The position numbers were made by a program, and so were the translations under genes. The notes under the pieces were generated by a model, which saw only the letters and a list, made by a program, of their open reading frames with translations, made no database searches and was not told the DNA's origin. From Haloprofundus salinisoli (GTDB taxonomy: Archaea > Halobacteriota > Halobacteria > Halobacteriales > Haloferacaceae), in the NCBI RefSeq assembly GCF_020097815.1, contig NZ_CP083663.1:1550001-1614000 (forward strand): a stretch of 64,000 bases of DNA. The letters run 5' to 3'. Shown here in pieces: positions 8,730 to 20,312 of this stretch. How positions within the stretch are numbered: the first letter of the stretch is position 1; the number at the start of each line of letters is the position of its first letter.

Positions 8730-9311
8730 TTATCCGTGTTTCTCGCGGTGTTCTTTCTTCCGCTCGGCGTACGTCTCGTCGGCTTCGGCCTTACTCCACC
8801 AGGCTTCGTAGACGAGCGCCGCTTCGCGTTTGTCGTCGTCGGCCCAGTGTTGGGCGTCGCGCTCCTTGCCGTCGTCGTCGTACTTCTTGCCGCCGGGATA
8901 GCGCGCGTAGCGCATCGACCGAGTGTAACCCATCTGGAGGTACTTTCGGGCCATGTCCATTCCGACGAAGTCGCCGGCGTCGCGGTAGTCGAGGAACCGA
9001 CCGTAGATGGCGTCGCCGGACTCGTCGGCCGTCGCCCGGTCTGCGTAACTCCACAACGCCAGGAGTTCGCCCTTGTACGGTTGGACCTTGAAGACGCCTT
9101 CCTCGCCGCGGCCGACCGAGTAACAGTCGGGGTGGTCCCGGAAGTTCGTCTCGTACTCGGGTCCGCTACCGCCGCCGCTTCCGGAACGGGAGTCGTCCGG
9201 CGTCTCCTCCGACGACGTCGTTTCGGTCGCTGCGGCGTTCGATTCGGTCGATTCGGTTCCGCTCGCCCTTGACTCGTCGTCCGCCCGACTTCCGCCCGAC
9301 GTTGAGTCCAT
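8730..9311 (-). CDS. DUF4385 family protein
   Basis: A 193-residue protein. After a 50-residue Ser/Thr/Glu-rich, probably disordered N-terminus comes a domain matching DUF4385: the VGRGEEGVFKVQPYK stretch, then the DFVGMDMARKYLQMGYTR segment and a conserved AQHWADDD region. The ATG at 9311 is chosen because residues before it are out of character; an open frame runs about 50 codons further. The domain is found in bacteria, archaea and some phages, with no established reaction. The protein is soluble and cytoplasmic. It is divergent from the thioesterase gene. Confidence 0.75.
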   Translation of the reverse strand: MDSTSGGSRADDESRASGTESTESNAAATETTSSEETPDDSRSGSGGGSGPEYETNFRDHPDCYSVGRGEEGVFKVQPYKGELLALWSYADRATADESGDAIYGRFLDYRDAGDFVGMDMARKYLQMGYTRSMRYARYPGGKKYDDDGKERDAQHWADDDKREAALVYEAWWSKAEADETYAERKKEHREKHG

Positions 9312-9405
9312 GCGCTCGATACGCCGTTCTCCCGTATCACTCCACCGTCGCAACTCGTCTCGAACAAATCGGCGGCTACAAACGCCTCGGTGGACGAACG
9401 CGAGC

Positions 9406-9855
9406 ATGGACGATTCCGAGTCGTTTCCGTCGGACGCCGCCGCGCTCCTCCAGCAGTTCATCGAACAGGAACACGGCTACCTCTCGTGGTTGAACACGCG
9501 CGTCGACAGCATCGAACGCGGACGCGTCGTGATGTCGATTCCGTACGACGAGAAACTCACCAACACCACGTCGCCGCCGACGATTCACGGGGGCGTCGCT
9601 GCGACGCTCGTCGACACCGTGGGCGGCGTCGCCCAGCGGTCGACGTTCGACGACCCGACGCAGGGTGGCGTCGCCACGGTGAACCTCAACGTCAACTACC
9701 TGCGCCGCGCCTCGGGTGACCTGACGGCGACGGCGGACGTCGTCCGGGCGGGCGGGAGCATCGGCGTCAGCGACATCACCGTCGAGAGCCCAACCCCCGA
9801 CGGGGGAACCGAGGCCGTCGCCACCGGCCAGGCCGCCTACCGACTGTTCCGCTGA
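9406..9855 (+). CDS. PaaI-family acyl-CoA thioesterase (hotdog fold)
   Basis: A 149-residue hotdog-fold thioesterase. The motif TIHGGVAATLVDTVGG (about residues 60-75) contains the HGG and the catalytic acidic residue seen in PaaI/YdiI enzymes, and the later VNLNVNYLR strand is typical. It should hydrolyse aromatic or medium-chain acyl-CoA thioesters; the natural substrate is not deducible. The ATG at 9406 gives the usual family length. It is a single gene, convergent with the nicotinamidase gene about 20 bases downstream. Confidence 0.85.
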   Translation: MDDSESFPSDAAALLQQFIEQEHGYLSWLNTRVDSIERGRVVMSIPYDEKLTNTTSPPTIHGGVAATLVDTVGGVAQRSTFDDPTQGGVATVNLNVNYLRRASGDLTATADVVRAGGSIGVSDITVESPTPDGGTEAVATGQAAYRLFR

Positions 9856-9876
9856 TTGCTCGGCCGCCACCTCGAA

Positions 9877-10446
9877 TTACTCGAACGCCACGTCGTCGAG
9901 CGTCGTCGTCTCGCCGAACAGCCAGTCGGCGTGGTCGACGGCGTACTCCTTGTGTCCCTCTTCGATGTAGCCGACCGCGTCGGTGACCAGAATCGGCCGG
10001 AAGTCGCGGAGGCCGGCGCTCCCGGCGGTGTGGAGCACGCAGACGTTCGCCAGCGTCCCGCAGATGAGGAGGTCCTTCACGCCGTGGGCGTTCAGCCAAC
10101 CCTCCAGTTCTGTCTGATAGAATGCGTCGTAGCTGTGTTTGGTGACGACGTGGTCGTCCTCGCGGACGTCGAGTTCGTCGACGAGTTCGGTCTCCCACGT
10201 CCCTTCGACGACGTGTTCGCCCCAGCGGTCGAACTCGTCGTAGTAGTGGTTACCGTCGAACTGCTCGGGCGGGTGGACGTCGCGGGTGTAGACGGCGCGC
10301 GCACCGGCGTCGTGCGCGCGCTCTACGAGCGTCGAAACGGGGTCGGTCACATCCTCACTGGCGGGGGCGTAGAGGCTGCCGTCGGGGTGACAGAACCCGT
10401 TCTGCATGTCGACGACGACGACGGCGGTTCGGTCCGGATCGTACAT
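9877..10446 (-). CDS. pncA: Nicotinamidase (isochorismatase family)
   Basis: A 189-residue cysteine hydrolase with a complete triad: Asp13 in VVVVDMQNGF, Lys103 in VTKHSYDAF and Cys136 in TLANVCVLHT. The metal-site DVHP begins at Asp56 (Asp56, His58). This matches nicotinamidase, which converts nicotinamide to nicotinate in NAD salvage. A nicotinate phosphoribosyltransferase gene, the next enzyme of the route, lies about 3.3 kb away, which supports the assignment over other isochorismatase-like hydrolases. The start is the ATG before the first beta strand; the long upstream open frame is antisense to the neighbouring gene and is not real. Confidence 0.85.
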   Translation of the reverse strand: MYDPDRTAVVVVDMQNGFCHPDGSLYAPASEDVTDPVSTLVERAHDAGARAVYTRDVHPPEQFDGNHYYDEFDRWGEHVVEGTWETELVDELDVREDDHVVTKHSYDAFYQTELEGWLNAHGVKDLLICGTLANVCVLHTAGSAGLRDFRPILVTDAVGYIEEGHKEYAVDHADWLFGETTTLDDVAFE

Positions 10447-10584
10447 ACGCTTCTCTCGGTTCGCGGCGAGTAAACCGTTTGGCAGGTCGAAGTCCCCGTC
10501 ACGTATCGGCGCTGACGGCGCGACGTCGTCGCAGGCGATGACGTTCGAGCGACGGTTTTTCACGCTCGACCCCGATGGAGACGT

Positions 10585-12141
10585 ATGCGACGTACGCTCG
10601 CGGTTGCGGTCGCCGTGCTGATGGTGCTGTCGGGCTGTGCCGGGTTCGTCGGTTCGGAGGAACCGAACTCGACGCCCGCCGCCCCCGACGACACGGACGG
10701 CGCACCGTCGACCGCCACTGACACGGCTGACACGGCCGATTCGACCGACAGCGCCCCGCCGGCCGGTGACGCGCCTCCCTCCGGCGACGGCATGGCCGAC
10801 GCGCCGCCGGACCCCGACTCCGACAGACTCGGCTGGGAGGGCGGCTACTGGTACAACGAGACGCTCACTGTCGACCAGTCCGACGGCCTCAACGAGTCGG
10901 AACTCGACGCGGTCGTCAACCGTTCGATGGCGCGCGTCGAGCGCATTCGCGGCCTGGAGTTCGAGGAGTCGGTCCCCGTCGAAGTGATCTCGCGGGCGGA
11001 GTTCCGCAACCAGTCGGCCGGCAGCGCGGAGAACTACCCGCCGCAGCGCCGCGCGTTCGACAACGCGCAGTTCGAGGCGCTGTTCATGATAAACGAGTCG
11101 ACGGACTCCATCGCCGTCCAGAACTCGAACACCGGTGCCTCCGTCGGCGGTTACTACAGCCCCGCCGAGAAGCGCATCGTCGTCGTGAGCGAGAACACCA
11201 CCTCGCCGAAGCTGAACGAGGTGACGCTCGCTCAGGAGCTGTTCCACGCGCTGCAGGACCAGCAGTTCGACCTGACGCGCTACAACCAGTCGACGCGCGA
11301 GAAGCACAACGCCGTCGACGGTCTCGTCGAGGGTGACGGCAACTACGTCGACTGGCTGTACGAGCGGCGCTGCGACGCCGAGTGGGACTGCCTCGAAGAC
11401 AGCGCCCGAAGCGGCGGTGGCGGCGGCCTCGCCAACTACGGCCCGTACCTCATCCAGTATCAGCCGTACAGCGACGGGCCGACGTTCGTCCGCCAACTCC
11501 GCGAACAGGGCGGCTGGGAGGCGGTCAACGCAGCCTACGAGAATCCGCCGGCCAGCACCGAACAGGTCATCCACCCCGAGCGCTACCCCGACGACAGACC
11601 GGTCGAACCCACGGTGACCGACCGGACGAGCGGCACGTGGCAGCAACTCGAACCCGAGGGTCGGCCGAACTACGGCGAACTCGGCGAGGCGGGCGTCAAC
11701 GCGATGCTCGTCTACCCGCTGTACGAGACGCGGGGACAGACGCAGATAATCCCCGCCCGTCACTGGTACAACCTCAACGAGAGCGGCGAAATCGAACAGT
11801 TCGACCCGTTCAACTACGACCACCCGTACACCGACGGCTTCCGCGGTGACCGTTTCGTCGCCTACCAGAACGACGCCGGCGAAACCGGTTACGTCTGGAA
11901 ACTCGTCTGGGACAACTCCTCGGAGGCCGGTGAGTTCGTCGACGGCTACGAGCGACTCCTGCAGTTCCGAAGCGCACAGGAGCTCCGAGACGCCGCCGGA
12001 CCCGGGACGGTTTACCGCATCGCCGAGGGTGACAACGGCTTCGCGGACGCGTTCCGCGTCGTCCAGGACGGCGACACCGTCTACATCGTCAACGCGCCGA
12101 CCGTCGAACAGCTCTCAGACGTCCGGGCGACGCAGTCGTAG
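10585..12141 (+). CDS. Hvo_1808-type surface lipoprotein, degenerate zincin motif
   Basis: A 518-residue exported lipoprotein of the haloarchaeal Hvo_1808 type. The signal peptide ends in LSGC (Cys18), followed by a Thr/Asp/Pro-rich linker to about residue 75. The core contains a helix reading QELFHALQDQQF at residues 217-228. The paralogue next door has HELVH at the same place, so this copy has lost the first metal-binding His of an HExxH site. Other shared blocks are DQSDGLNE, EVISRAEFR, GYYSP and EQVIHPERYPDDRPV. It is about 65 residues longer than its neighbour, mainly in the linker. Cell-surface location is expected; the role is unknown. Confidence 0.8.
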   Translation: MRRTLAVAVAVLMVLSGCAGFVGSEEPNSTPAAPDDTDGAPSTATDTADTADSTDSAPPAGDAPPSGDGMADAPPDPDSDRLGWEGGYWYNETLTVDQSDGLNESELDAVVNRSMARVERIRGLEFEESVPVEVISRAEFRNQSAGSAENYPPQRRAFDNAQFEALFMINESTDSIAVQNSNTGASVGGYYSPAEKRIVVVSENTTSPKLNEVTLAQELFHALQDQQFDLTRYNQSTREKHNAVDGLVEGDGNYVDWLYERRCDAEWDCLEDSARSGGGGGLANYGPYLIQYQPYSDGPTFVRQLREQGGWEAVNAAYENPPASTEQVIHPERYPDDRPVEPTVTDRTSGTWQQLEPEGRPNYGELGEAGVNAMLVYPLYETRGQTQIIPARHWYNLNESGEIEQFDPFNYDHPYTDGFRGDRFVAYQNDAGETGYVWKLVWDNSSEAGEFVDGYERLLQFRSAQELRDAAGPGTVYRIAEGDNGFADAFRVVQDGDTVYIVNAPTVEQLSDVRATQS

Positions 12142-12267
12142 CCCGCGCGGACCGGATCGCGTCTGAACTCCGTTCTTCTCGCTTCCGCCGGTTCCCGCCG
12201 TAGCCGGCGGTTCGACCCGGAGCCGCCCTGTGGGAACGCTTTTCGCGGCGCACCCCAACGTAGAGGT

Positions 12268-13629
12268 GTGAACACGCGCATCACAGTCGCACTCGTCGTC
12301 TGCGTGGTCCTCGCCGGGTGCGCCGCGCCGTTGACGGACGGGTCGCCGTTCGACGACGGATTCGGGCAAAGCGACGGCGAAGACCGCCTCGGCTGGGAGA
12401 ACGGCTACGCCGCCGCCGACCCGCTCGACATCGATCAGTCCGACGGACTGAACGAGACCGAGCGCGAGGCGTTCGTCGCCCGGACGATGGCCCGCGTCGA
12501 ACTGGTCCGGCAGTTGGAGTTCGAAGAGCCGGTTCCGGTCGAAGTCATCTCCCGCGCAGAGTACAGACAGCAACGGGGCGGGGCGGGCGACGCCGAGTAC
12601 GAGGCGTGGAACAACCAGGTGTGGGAGTCGCTGTTGCTCGTCGGCGAGGACCGGAACGTCTCGGACGTGATGGACTCCGTCTACGGCGGCTCGGTGCTGG
12701 GCTACTACTCGCCGAGCGAGAACCGCATCGTCATCGTCAGCGACTCGGAGACGCCCGTCATCGACCGAACGACGCTGGCGCACGAACTCGTCCACGCGCT
12801 GCAAGACCAGCACTTCGGCCTCGAAAGTAACGCGGCGACGCAAGACCGGCAACTCGCGCGAAACGGCATCGTCGAGGGCGACGCCCGCTACACCGAGACG
12901 CTGTTCGAACAGCGTTGCGGAACCGAGTGGGACTGTGTCCCCCGCCCGAACAGCGGCGGCGGCGGTGGCGGCGGCGACAGCGGCGCGCCCGGCGTCTTCC
13001 TCACCATCTATACGCCGTACGCCGACGGCCCGCAGTTCGTGCACATGCTCCACCAGGAGGGCGGCTGGGAGGCGGTCAACGCCGTCTACGACGAGAAACC
13101 GCAGAGTACCGAACAGATCATCCACCCGGAGAAGTATCCCGACGAACGACCGGTGAACGTCACCGTCGAGGACCGGTCGTCGGCGGAGTGGTCGCGCTTC
13201 GACACCCGATCCGCCGCCGACACCGTCGGCGAGGCGTCGCTGTACGCGATGTTCTGGCAGAACGGCCACATCAGCCAGGAGAGCCTCCGCGACAGTCCCG
13301 ACGAGTACTCGCCGTACAACTACTCGCACCCGGCGACCGAAGGCTGGGCCGGCGACGCCGTCGTCCCCTACCAGACCGACGACGGCGAGTACGGCTACGT
13401 CTTCGAAAGCGAGTGGGACTCCGAGCGGGACGCCCGCGAGTTCGCCGACGCCTACCGCGCGACGCTGACGAACCGCCTCGGCGCAGAGCAGGTCGGCGAC
13501 GGCGTCTACCGCGTCCCCGAGGAGAGTCCGTTCGGCGACGCGTTCCGCGTGACGCAGGACGGGACGACCGTCACCGTCGTCAACGCGCCGACGACCGAGC
13601 AGTTGGACGCGGTGCACGACGCGGACTGA
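12268..13629 (+). CDS. Hvo_1808-type surface lipoprotein with intact HExxH
   Basis: A 453-residue tandem paralogue of the preceding gene, starting at GTG. The lipobox LAGC (Cys18) marks a lipoprotein. The helix HELVHALQDQHF at residues 172-183 is a proper HExxH zinc-protease signature, so this copy could be catalytically active. It is followed by a Gly-rich loop and the shared EQIIHPEKYPDERPV and VTVVNAPT blocks. The two genes lie about 125 bases apart and probably arose by duplication. I infer an extracellular metallopeptidase-like activity, but no substrate is known. The ATG-less start is supported by the immediate signal peptide. Confidence 0.8.
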   Translation: MNTRITVALVVCVVLAGCAAPLTDGSPFDDGFGQSDGEDRLGWENGYAAADPLDIDQSDGLNETEREAFVARTMARVELVRQLEFEEPVPVEVISRAEYRQQRGGAGDAEYEAWNNQVWESLLLVGEDRNVSDVMDSVYGGSVLGYYSPSENRIVIVSDSETPVIDRTTLAHELVHALQDQHFGLESNAATQDRQLARNGIVEGDARYTETLFEQRCGTEWDCVPRPNSGGGGGGGDSGAPGVFLTIYTPYADGPQFVHMLHQEGGWEAVNAVYDEKPQSTEQIIHPEKYPDERPVNVTVEDRSSAEWSRFDTRSAADTVGEASLYAMFWQNGHISQESLRDSPDEYSPYNYSHPATEGWAGDAVVPYQTDDGEYGYVFESEWDSERDAREFADAYRATLTNRLGAEQVGDGVYRVPEESPFGDAFRVTQDGTTVTVVNAPTTEQLDAVHDAD

Positions 13630-13701
13630 GTCGTCTCGTTTCCGGATTCCTCCGACGAACAACAGGGTGACTTTTTGCGTCGTCCGTCCGAACGCGACGG
13701 T

Positions 13702-14859
13702 ATGAGCGACAGCGAGTTCGACATCGTCGGTCCCGAGGCCATTCGCGAGGGTCGCGCCACCGACGCCTACTTCGACCGAACCGAGACGACGCTCCGACAC
13801 GCGGACAAGAACCCGCCCGTCGTCGCCGAAGTCACCGCCGACCAGTTCCCCTCCGGCGACTTCGAGCTACTCGCTGGCGTGAAGGACGCCGCCGCCCTCT
13901 TGGCCCCGCTCGGCGTCCGCGTCGACGCCCTCCCCGAGGGGATGCTGTTCGACGGCGGACCCGTGATGCGAATCGAGGGCGACTACCTCGACTTCGCGCG
14001 CTACGAAACCTCCCTCTTGGGCTTTCTCTCGCACGCCTCCGGCGTCGCCACCGCCGCGCTCGAAACCCGCGTCGCCGCGCCGGAGTCGAACGTGCTCTCG
14101 TTCGGCGCGCGCCACGTCCACCCCTCCATCGCGGCGATGGTCGAGCGGAGCGCACTTCTCGGCGGACTCGACGGCTTCTCGCACGTCGCCGCCGGTGACG
14201 TACTCGGCCGCGAGGCGAGCGGGACGATGCCGCACGCGCTGTTGCTCTGTTTCGGCCGCGGAAACCAGGAGGGGGCGTGGCTGGCGTTCGACGAGGCGGT
14301 GCCCGAGGACGTGCCGCGCATCGCGCTCTGCGACACGTTCTCCGACGAGAAGGACGAGGTCGTCCGGGCGGCGGAGGCGCTCGGCGACCGCCTCTCGGGG
14401 GTCCGTCTCGACACGACGAGTTCGCGTCGCGGCGACTTCCGCCACATCGTCCGCGAGGTGCGCTGGGAACTGAAGGCCCGCGACATCGACGGCGTCGACG
14501 TCTTCGTCAGCGGCGGGTTGGGACCGACCGACCTCCGCCACCTCCGCGACGTCGTCGACGGCTTCGGCGTGGGGGGCTACGTCTCGAACGCGACGCCCGT
14601 CGACTTCGCGCTCGACATCGTCGAGATCGACGGCGAAGCCATCGCCAAGCGGGGCAAACTCTCCGGCGTCAAGGAGGTGTACCGGACGCCCGACGGCCGC
14701 CACCACGTCGGCCTCCGCGGGGCAGCGGCACCGGCCGACGCCGAATCGCTGATGGAGCCGTTGGTCCGCGGCGGCGAGGTCGTCCGGTCGTTCGACGTCG
14801 ACGCGGCCGCAGAACGCGCGCTGGCCGACGCAGCGCGAACCGGATTCGGCGCGGAGTGA
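13702..14859 (+). CDS. pncB: Nicotinate phosphoribosyltransferase
   Basis: A 385-residue enzyme of the NAPRTase/QAPRTase fold, expected to couple nicotinate and PRPP to nicotinate mononucleotide. Visible blocks are the TDAYF start (about residues 20-24), the SHASGVATAALETR region, FGARHVHPSIA (about 133-143), the LDTTSSRRGD loop and the C-terminal FVSGGLGPTDLRHL phosphate-binding segment. The length fits archaeal forms. It completes the salvage step that follows nicotinamidase, encoded at 9877-10446. The ATG at 13702 gives the conserved N-terminus; it lies about 70 bases after the surface-protein gene. Confidence 0.88.
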   Translation: MSDSEFDIVGPEAIREGRATDAYFDRTETTLRHADKNPPVVAEVTADQFPSGDFELLAGVKDAAALLAPLGVRVDALPEGMLFDGGPVMRIEGDYLDFARYETSLLGFLSHASGVATAALETRVAAPESNVLSFGARHVHPSIAAMVERSALLGGLDGFSHVAAGDVLGREASGTMPHALLLCFGRGNQEGAWLAFDEAVPEDVPRIALCDTFSDEKDEVVRAAEALGDRLSGVRLDTTSSRRGDFRHIVREVRWELKARDIDGVDVFVSGGLGPTDLRHLRDVVDGFGVGGYVSNATPVDFALDIVEIDGEAIAKRGKLSGVKEVYRTPDGRHHVGLRGAAAPADAESLMEPLVRGGEVVRSFDVDAAAERALADAARTGFGAE

Positions 14860-14888
14860 GAGCGACTCCCGGGTCGAACGAAGGTCGA

Positions 14889-15146
14889 CTACCGAGAATC
14901 GAATCCGAGGAACTCGGCGACGATAGCGACAGTCGAGAGCACGCTGACGACGACCCCGACGAGGAAGAGACAGAGCTGCGGCACGCCACCCTGAATCGGG
15001 AACCAGGCCCCGAGCAATCCGGCGAGAACGCTCCCGACGGCGACACTGACCGAGAGCGACCCGACAGCGAGGACCAACGCGTGCGGAACGAACCGAACCG
15101 AGTATCTGAACGCCGGGTAGGACCTGGTTACATCTGTTTCAACCAT
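14889..15146 (-). CDS. Small two-helix membrane protein
   Basis: An 85-residue protein with two hydrophobic segments (about residues 20-48 and 53-80) joined by a short loop, and a polar N-terminus. It is convergent with the nicotinate phosphoribosyltransferase gene (29-base gap). No family is recognised. The promoter side is A/T-enriched around 15147-15180, which is consistent with an expressed gene. Confidence 0.55.
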   Translation of the reverse strand: MVETDVTRSYPAFRYSVRFVPHALVLAVGSLSVSVAVGSVLAGLLGAWFPIQGGVPQLCLFLVGVVVSVLSTVAIVAEFLGFDSR

Positions 15147-15262
15147 TGCTTTTCAAGATTTCCGGACCTGATAAAACCGTGTCGAAGCGAAGCGGAGGCG
15201 CAGCGGTGTAGCTGTTGCTGGGTCGAGTCGAGTCTGGAAAAATCGAAATCGGAATCGGCGAG

Positions 15263-15865
15263 TTACAGCTCTTCGACGCTGCCGCCGTCGGACCGCTCGC
15301 GGAACACCTGACCCTCGAACAGCGTCACCATCGTGTCGTCGTCCTTCCAGGCGAACGGCGAGAGACGCGCTTTTCGGCAGACGCGCGTGAGGTACTCCTC
15401 TTTGCTCCAGCCGTTCTCGACGGGAATCGTCGGGTAGAGCCAGCCGTGTTGTCCGCCGTTGTCGACGGCGACCCCGTGGCTCCCGAGTTCGAGGTCAGCG
15501 AGGGGGTCGTTGGTGAGAATAGTGTTGTTGACGATGCAGACCGAGATGTTCAGATTCGGGAGCTCCGGTGGCTCGACCTCCGAGCCACACGAATCGCCCG
15601 ACGCCGCTTGGATGGCGGCGTCGACTATCGCGTGGCCGAGTTGGTCTTTACCCCGATACGCCCCTGCACAACCACGGAGCTGTCTTCGCCCGCGTGTCGA
15701 CTGTAACCGTACGAACGCGCCCGTTCGAGCATAGAACGCATCGCGCATGCTCCCCGGTTGCTCTCGTTGGCCATGCAAGACGAACGATTCGACCGACTCC
15801 CGAGCGAGTTCAACCGCCCGAGCCCCATCCTCGTAGGAGAGGCGTATGGTTTGCGCCTCGGACAT
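15263..15865 (-). CDS. AMMECR1 / TIGR00296 family protein
   Basis: A 200-residue member of the AMMECR1 family, conserved from archaea to man. The hallmark LRGCAG hexapeptide is at about residues 63-68. The further blocks ISVCIVNN, GSHGVAVDNGGQHGWLYP and FAWKDDDTMVTLFEGQVF match the family in order. In archaea it is often linked to the MEMO-like protein; no such partner is present here. The biochemical function is unsettled. It is soluble and cytoplasmic. It is transcribed divergently from rnpB, sharing about 130 bases of intergenic DNA. Confidence 0.88.
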   Translation of the reverse strand: MSEAQTIRLSYEDGARAVELARESVESFVLHGQREQPGSMRDAFYARTGAFVRLQSTRGRRQLRGCAGAYRGKDQLGHAIVDAAIQAASGDSCGSEVEPPELPNLNISVCIVNNTILTNDPLADLELGSHGVAVDNGGQHGWLYPTIPVENGWSKEEYLTRVCRKARLSPFAWKDDDTMVTLFEGQVFRERSDGGSVEEL

Positions 15866-15965
15866 ACAACCATTCTGGAGCGCTATTGACTTGAACGCTT
15901 CCCTTCACACAAGACACGGTTTTGACGGATTTTAATGGCTGCATAACAGTGTAGAACCCGACCGA

Positions 15966-15976
15966 ACGACTTATTC
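15966..15976 (+). promoter_or_regulatory. Candidate TATA box for rnpB
   Basis: The A/T-enriched ACTTATTCG lies about 27-30 bases before the first paired base of the RNase P RNA, the normal distance for an archaeal TATA box. This is position-based inference only. Confidence 0.4.
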
Positions 15977-15998
15977 GACTCCTGAGACTACTTCGACT

Positions 15999-16399
15999 CG
16001 GCAGAGAGAGCCCGACCACCGTGACCCGCGGCGCGGTCGCGCGTCGCCGGGACATGAGGAAAGTCCCCCCACCGTCCGAACAGGTGACCGGGCGCAAGCC
16101 CGGAGTCGGAGACGGCTGGCTCTGGAACAGAAACGAGACCCCTCGGTCCGACCGATGACGTGCGCGAACCCGACCGCAAGGGAGGGGAGTTAACCCACAG
16201 AGGGTAGCGTGGCGGCACCGCCGTCACGCTGACGACCGAGAACGGATGGAACGGCGAAACCTCACCGGTGCAAGTCCGCGCCACGCGGCCGACGCGGCGC
16301 GATTCGTGCGTCGCCCGGCCGCACGGTAGTTCGGACGACGGACGCGGACGCTCAGCCGAATGTCGGGACGAACAGAAGGGGGCTTACTCCTCTCAGCCG
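15999..16399 (+). ncRNA. rnpB: RNase P RNA
   Basis: This is the catalytic RNA of RNase P, which trims tRNA 5' leaders. The universal core element GAGGAAAGTCC lies near 16056, and the matching 3' core ACAGAAGGGGGCTTA lies at about 16373-16387. The ends pair as P1: GGCAGAGAG at 16000-16008 with CTCTCAGCC at 16390-16398, eight of nine bases paired. The region between has no convincing reading frame and is rich in complementary segments. The length of about 400 bases fits archaeal type A RNAs. The exact termini are inferred from P1. Confidence 0.92.
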
Positions 16400-16499
16400 T
16401 TTTCGCGCCGAGCGACGCGACTCGCTTCCCGCCGAGTTAATAATCTAAAGCCGAATCAGTAATAGTCTCGACGTAAACCAACCGCCGATGCTGGTAGTT

Positions 16500-16509
16500 C
16501 GATTAATAA
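16500..16509 (+). promoter_or_regulatory. Probable TATA box of the P1B ATPase gene
   Basis: CGATTAATAAG sits about 25-33 bases ahead of the ATG at 16534, in a locally A/T-rich spacer after rnpB. This is typical leaderless haloarchaeal promoter geometry. Any metal-responsive operator could not be identified. Confidence 0.5.
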
Positions 16510-16533
16510 GCCTCGGCCGACTACTTCGGGTCG

Positions 16534-19185
<2,652 letters not shown>

Positions 19186-19250
19186 ACCCCGACTCTTCGA
19201 CCGTCCGAACGTTCGCAACGCTCATACGTTCTCCCGAAGCACCTCTTCGC

Positions 19251-20294
19251 ATGTCGTCTCGACTGCCGACGCTCGCTGTCGTCGCCCTCCTCCTCGTCGC
19301 GGGGTGTCTGGGGTCGCTCGCCGACGGCGGCGGGTCGTCGGACGTGCCTCTTCCGAGCAGTTCGTCTACCTCCACCGACCACGACGGTGCGGCCGCCAGC
19401 ACCGGACCCAACCCGTGGGGCGACGACCCCATCGTCGTCGCCATAGAGAACCGCGACGAACCCGACCGCGAGTTCACGCCGCTGGTCCGCGAGGCGACGG
19501 AGTACTGGGAGCAGAACGCCCGCGAGTACGCCGGTTTCGACGTCGCTTACCGGGTCGTCCCCGACGCGGAGAACCCCGACATCGTCGTTCGGTTCGTCGC
19601 CGAGGTGCCGAACTGTAACAACGTGACCCACGCCGCTGGCTGTGCGCCGCACATCACCGACTCGCGACAGATTCAACGTCCCGAGACCGTCTCGGTCCGA
19701 ACCGGTCTCTCCGACGAGTCGACGGAACTCGTGTTGCGTCACGAACTCGGCCACACGCTCGGGCTGAATCACGACGACGAACCGACGGACGTGATGGCCG
19801 CCTCGTCGGTGCTGCACACCGAACCGCAACCGAACGCCACCGAGCGGGCGTTCCCGTGGCCCGACCCCCACTTCACCGTTTACGCCGACCCCGACAACGC
19901 CTCCGACCCCGAGGCCGCTCGCGAGCAGATTCGCCACACTTTCGACTACTACGAGGAAGGAGCCGACGAGAACGTTCCCGGCAACCTGACGTTCGAGTAC
20001 GTCGACTCGCCGGAGGACGCCGACGTGAGAATCCGGTTCGCCGACGGCTCCGCCTGCGGCGACGGCCCCGGTTCGTGCGCGGTGTCGTCGGGGCCGGACC
20101 CCGACGGTGACGGCGCGATAGAGGAGTACGAACACCTCGATATCACGCTCGTCGAACTCGATAGCGACGCCATCGGCTGGCACGTCGGCGCGTGGTTCGC
20201 CACGTACGGCCTCGGCGCGGAGGACCCCGCCGACAAGCCGGAACCGTTCCGTGACGCCGGTTACAACGAACGACGCAGTAACTGGTGGGAGTGA
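19251..20294 (+). CDS. Matrixin-like (metzincin) metalloprotease lipoprotein
   Basis: A 347-residue exported protein. The signal peptide ends LVAGC (Cys19), followed by a Ser/Gly linker. The first domain carries the full metzincin signature HELGHTLGLNH (His164, His168, His174), with the Met-turn candidate DVMAAS just after; this predicts a zinc endopeptidase outside the membrane. A second, similar half (about residues 205-330) repeats the fold pattern, but its helix reads WHVGAWFATYGLG, with no HExxH, so it looks like a decayed duplicate. The ATG at 19251 is chosen because the signal peptide begins there; the open frame upstream overlaps the ATPase gene in another frame. Confidence 0.82.
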   Translation: MSSRLPTLAVVALLLVAGCLGSLADGGGSSDVPLPSSSSTSTDHDGAAASTGPNPWGDDPIVVAIENRDEPDREFTPLVREATEYWEQNAREYAGFDVAYRVVPDAENPDIVVRFVAEVPNCNNVTHAAGCAPHITDSRQIQRPETVSVRTGLSDESTELVLRHELGHTLGLNHDDEPTDVMAASSVLHTEPQPNATERAFPWPDPHFTVYADPDNASDPEAAREQIRHTFDYYEEGADENVPGNLTFEYVDSPEDADVRIRFADGSACGDGPGSCAVSSGPDPDGDGAIEEYEHLDITLVELDSDAIGWHVGAWFATYGLGAEDPADKPEPFRDAGYNERRSNWWE

Positions 20295-20312
20295 CGCGAT
20301 AAGACGGAGAGG

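Noticed and set aside
9877-11823. Extension of the nicotinamidase frame by more than 450 codons upstream
   Set aside because: The extension is antisense to the Hvo_1808-type lipoprotein and lacks recognisable sequence; the family length is reached at 10446.
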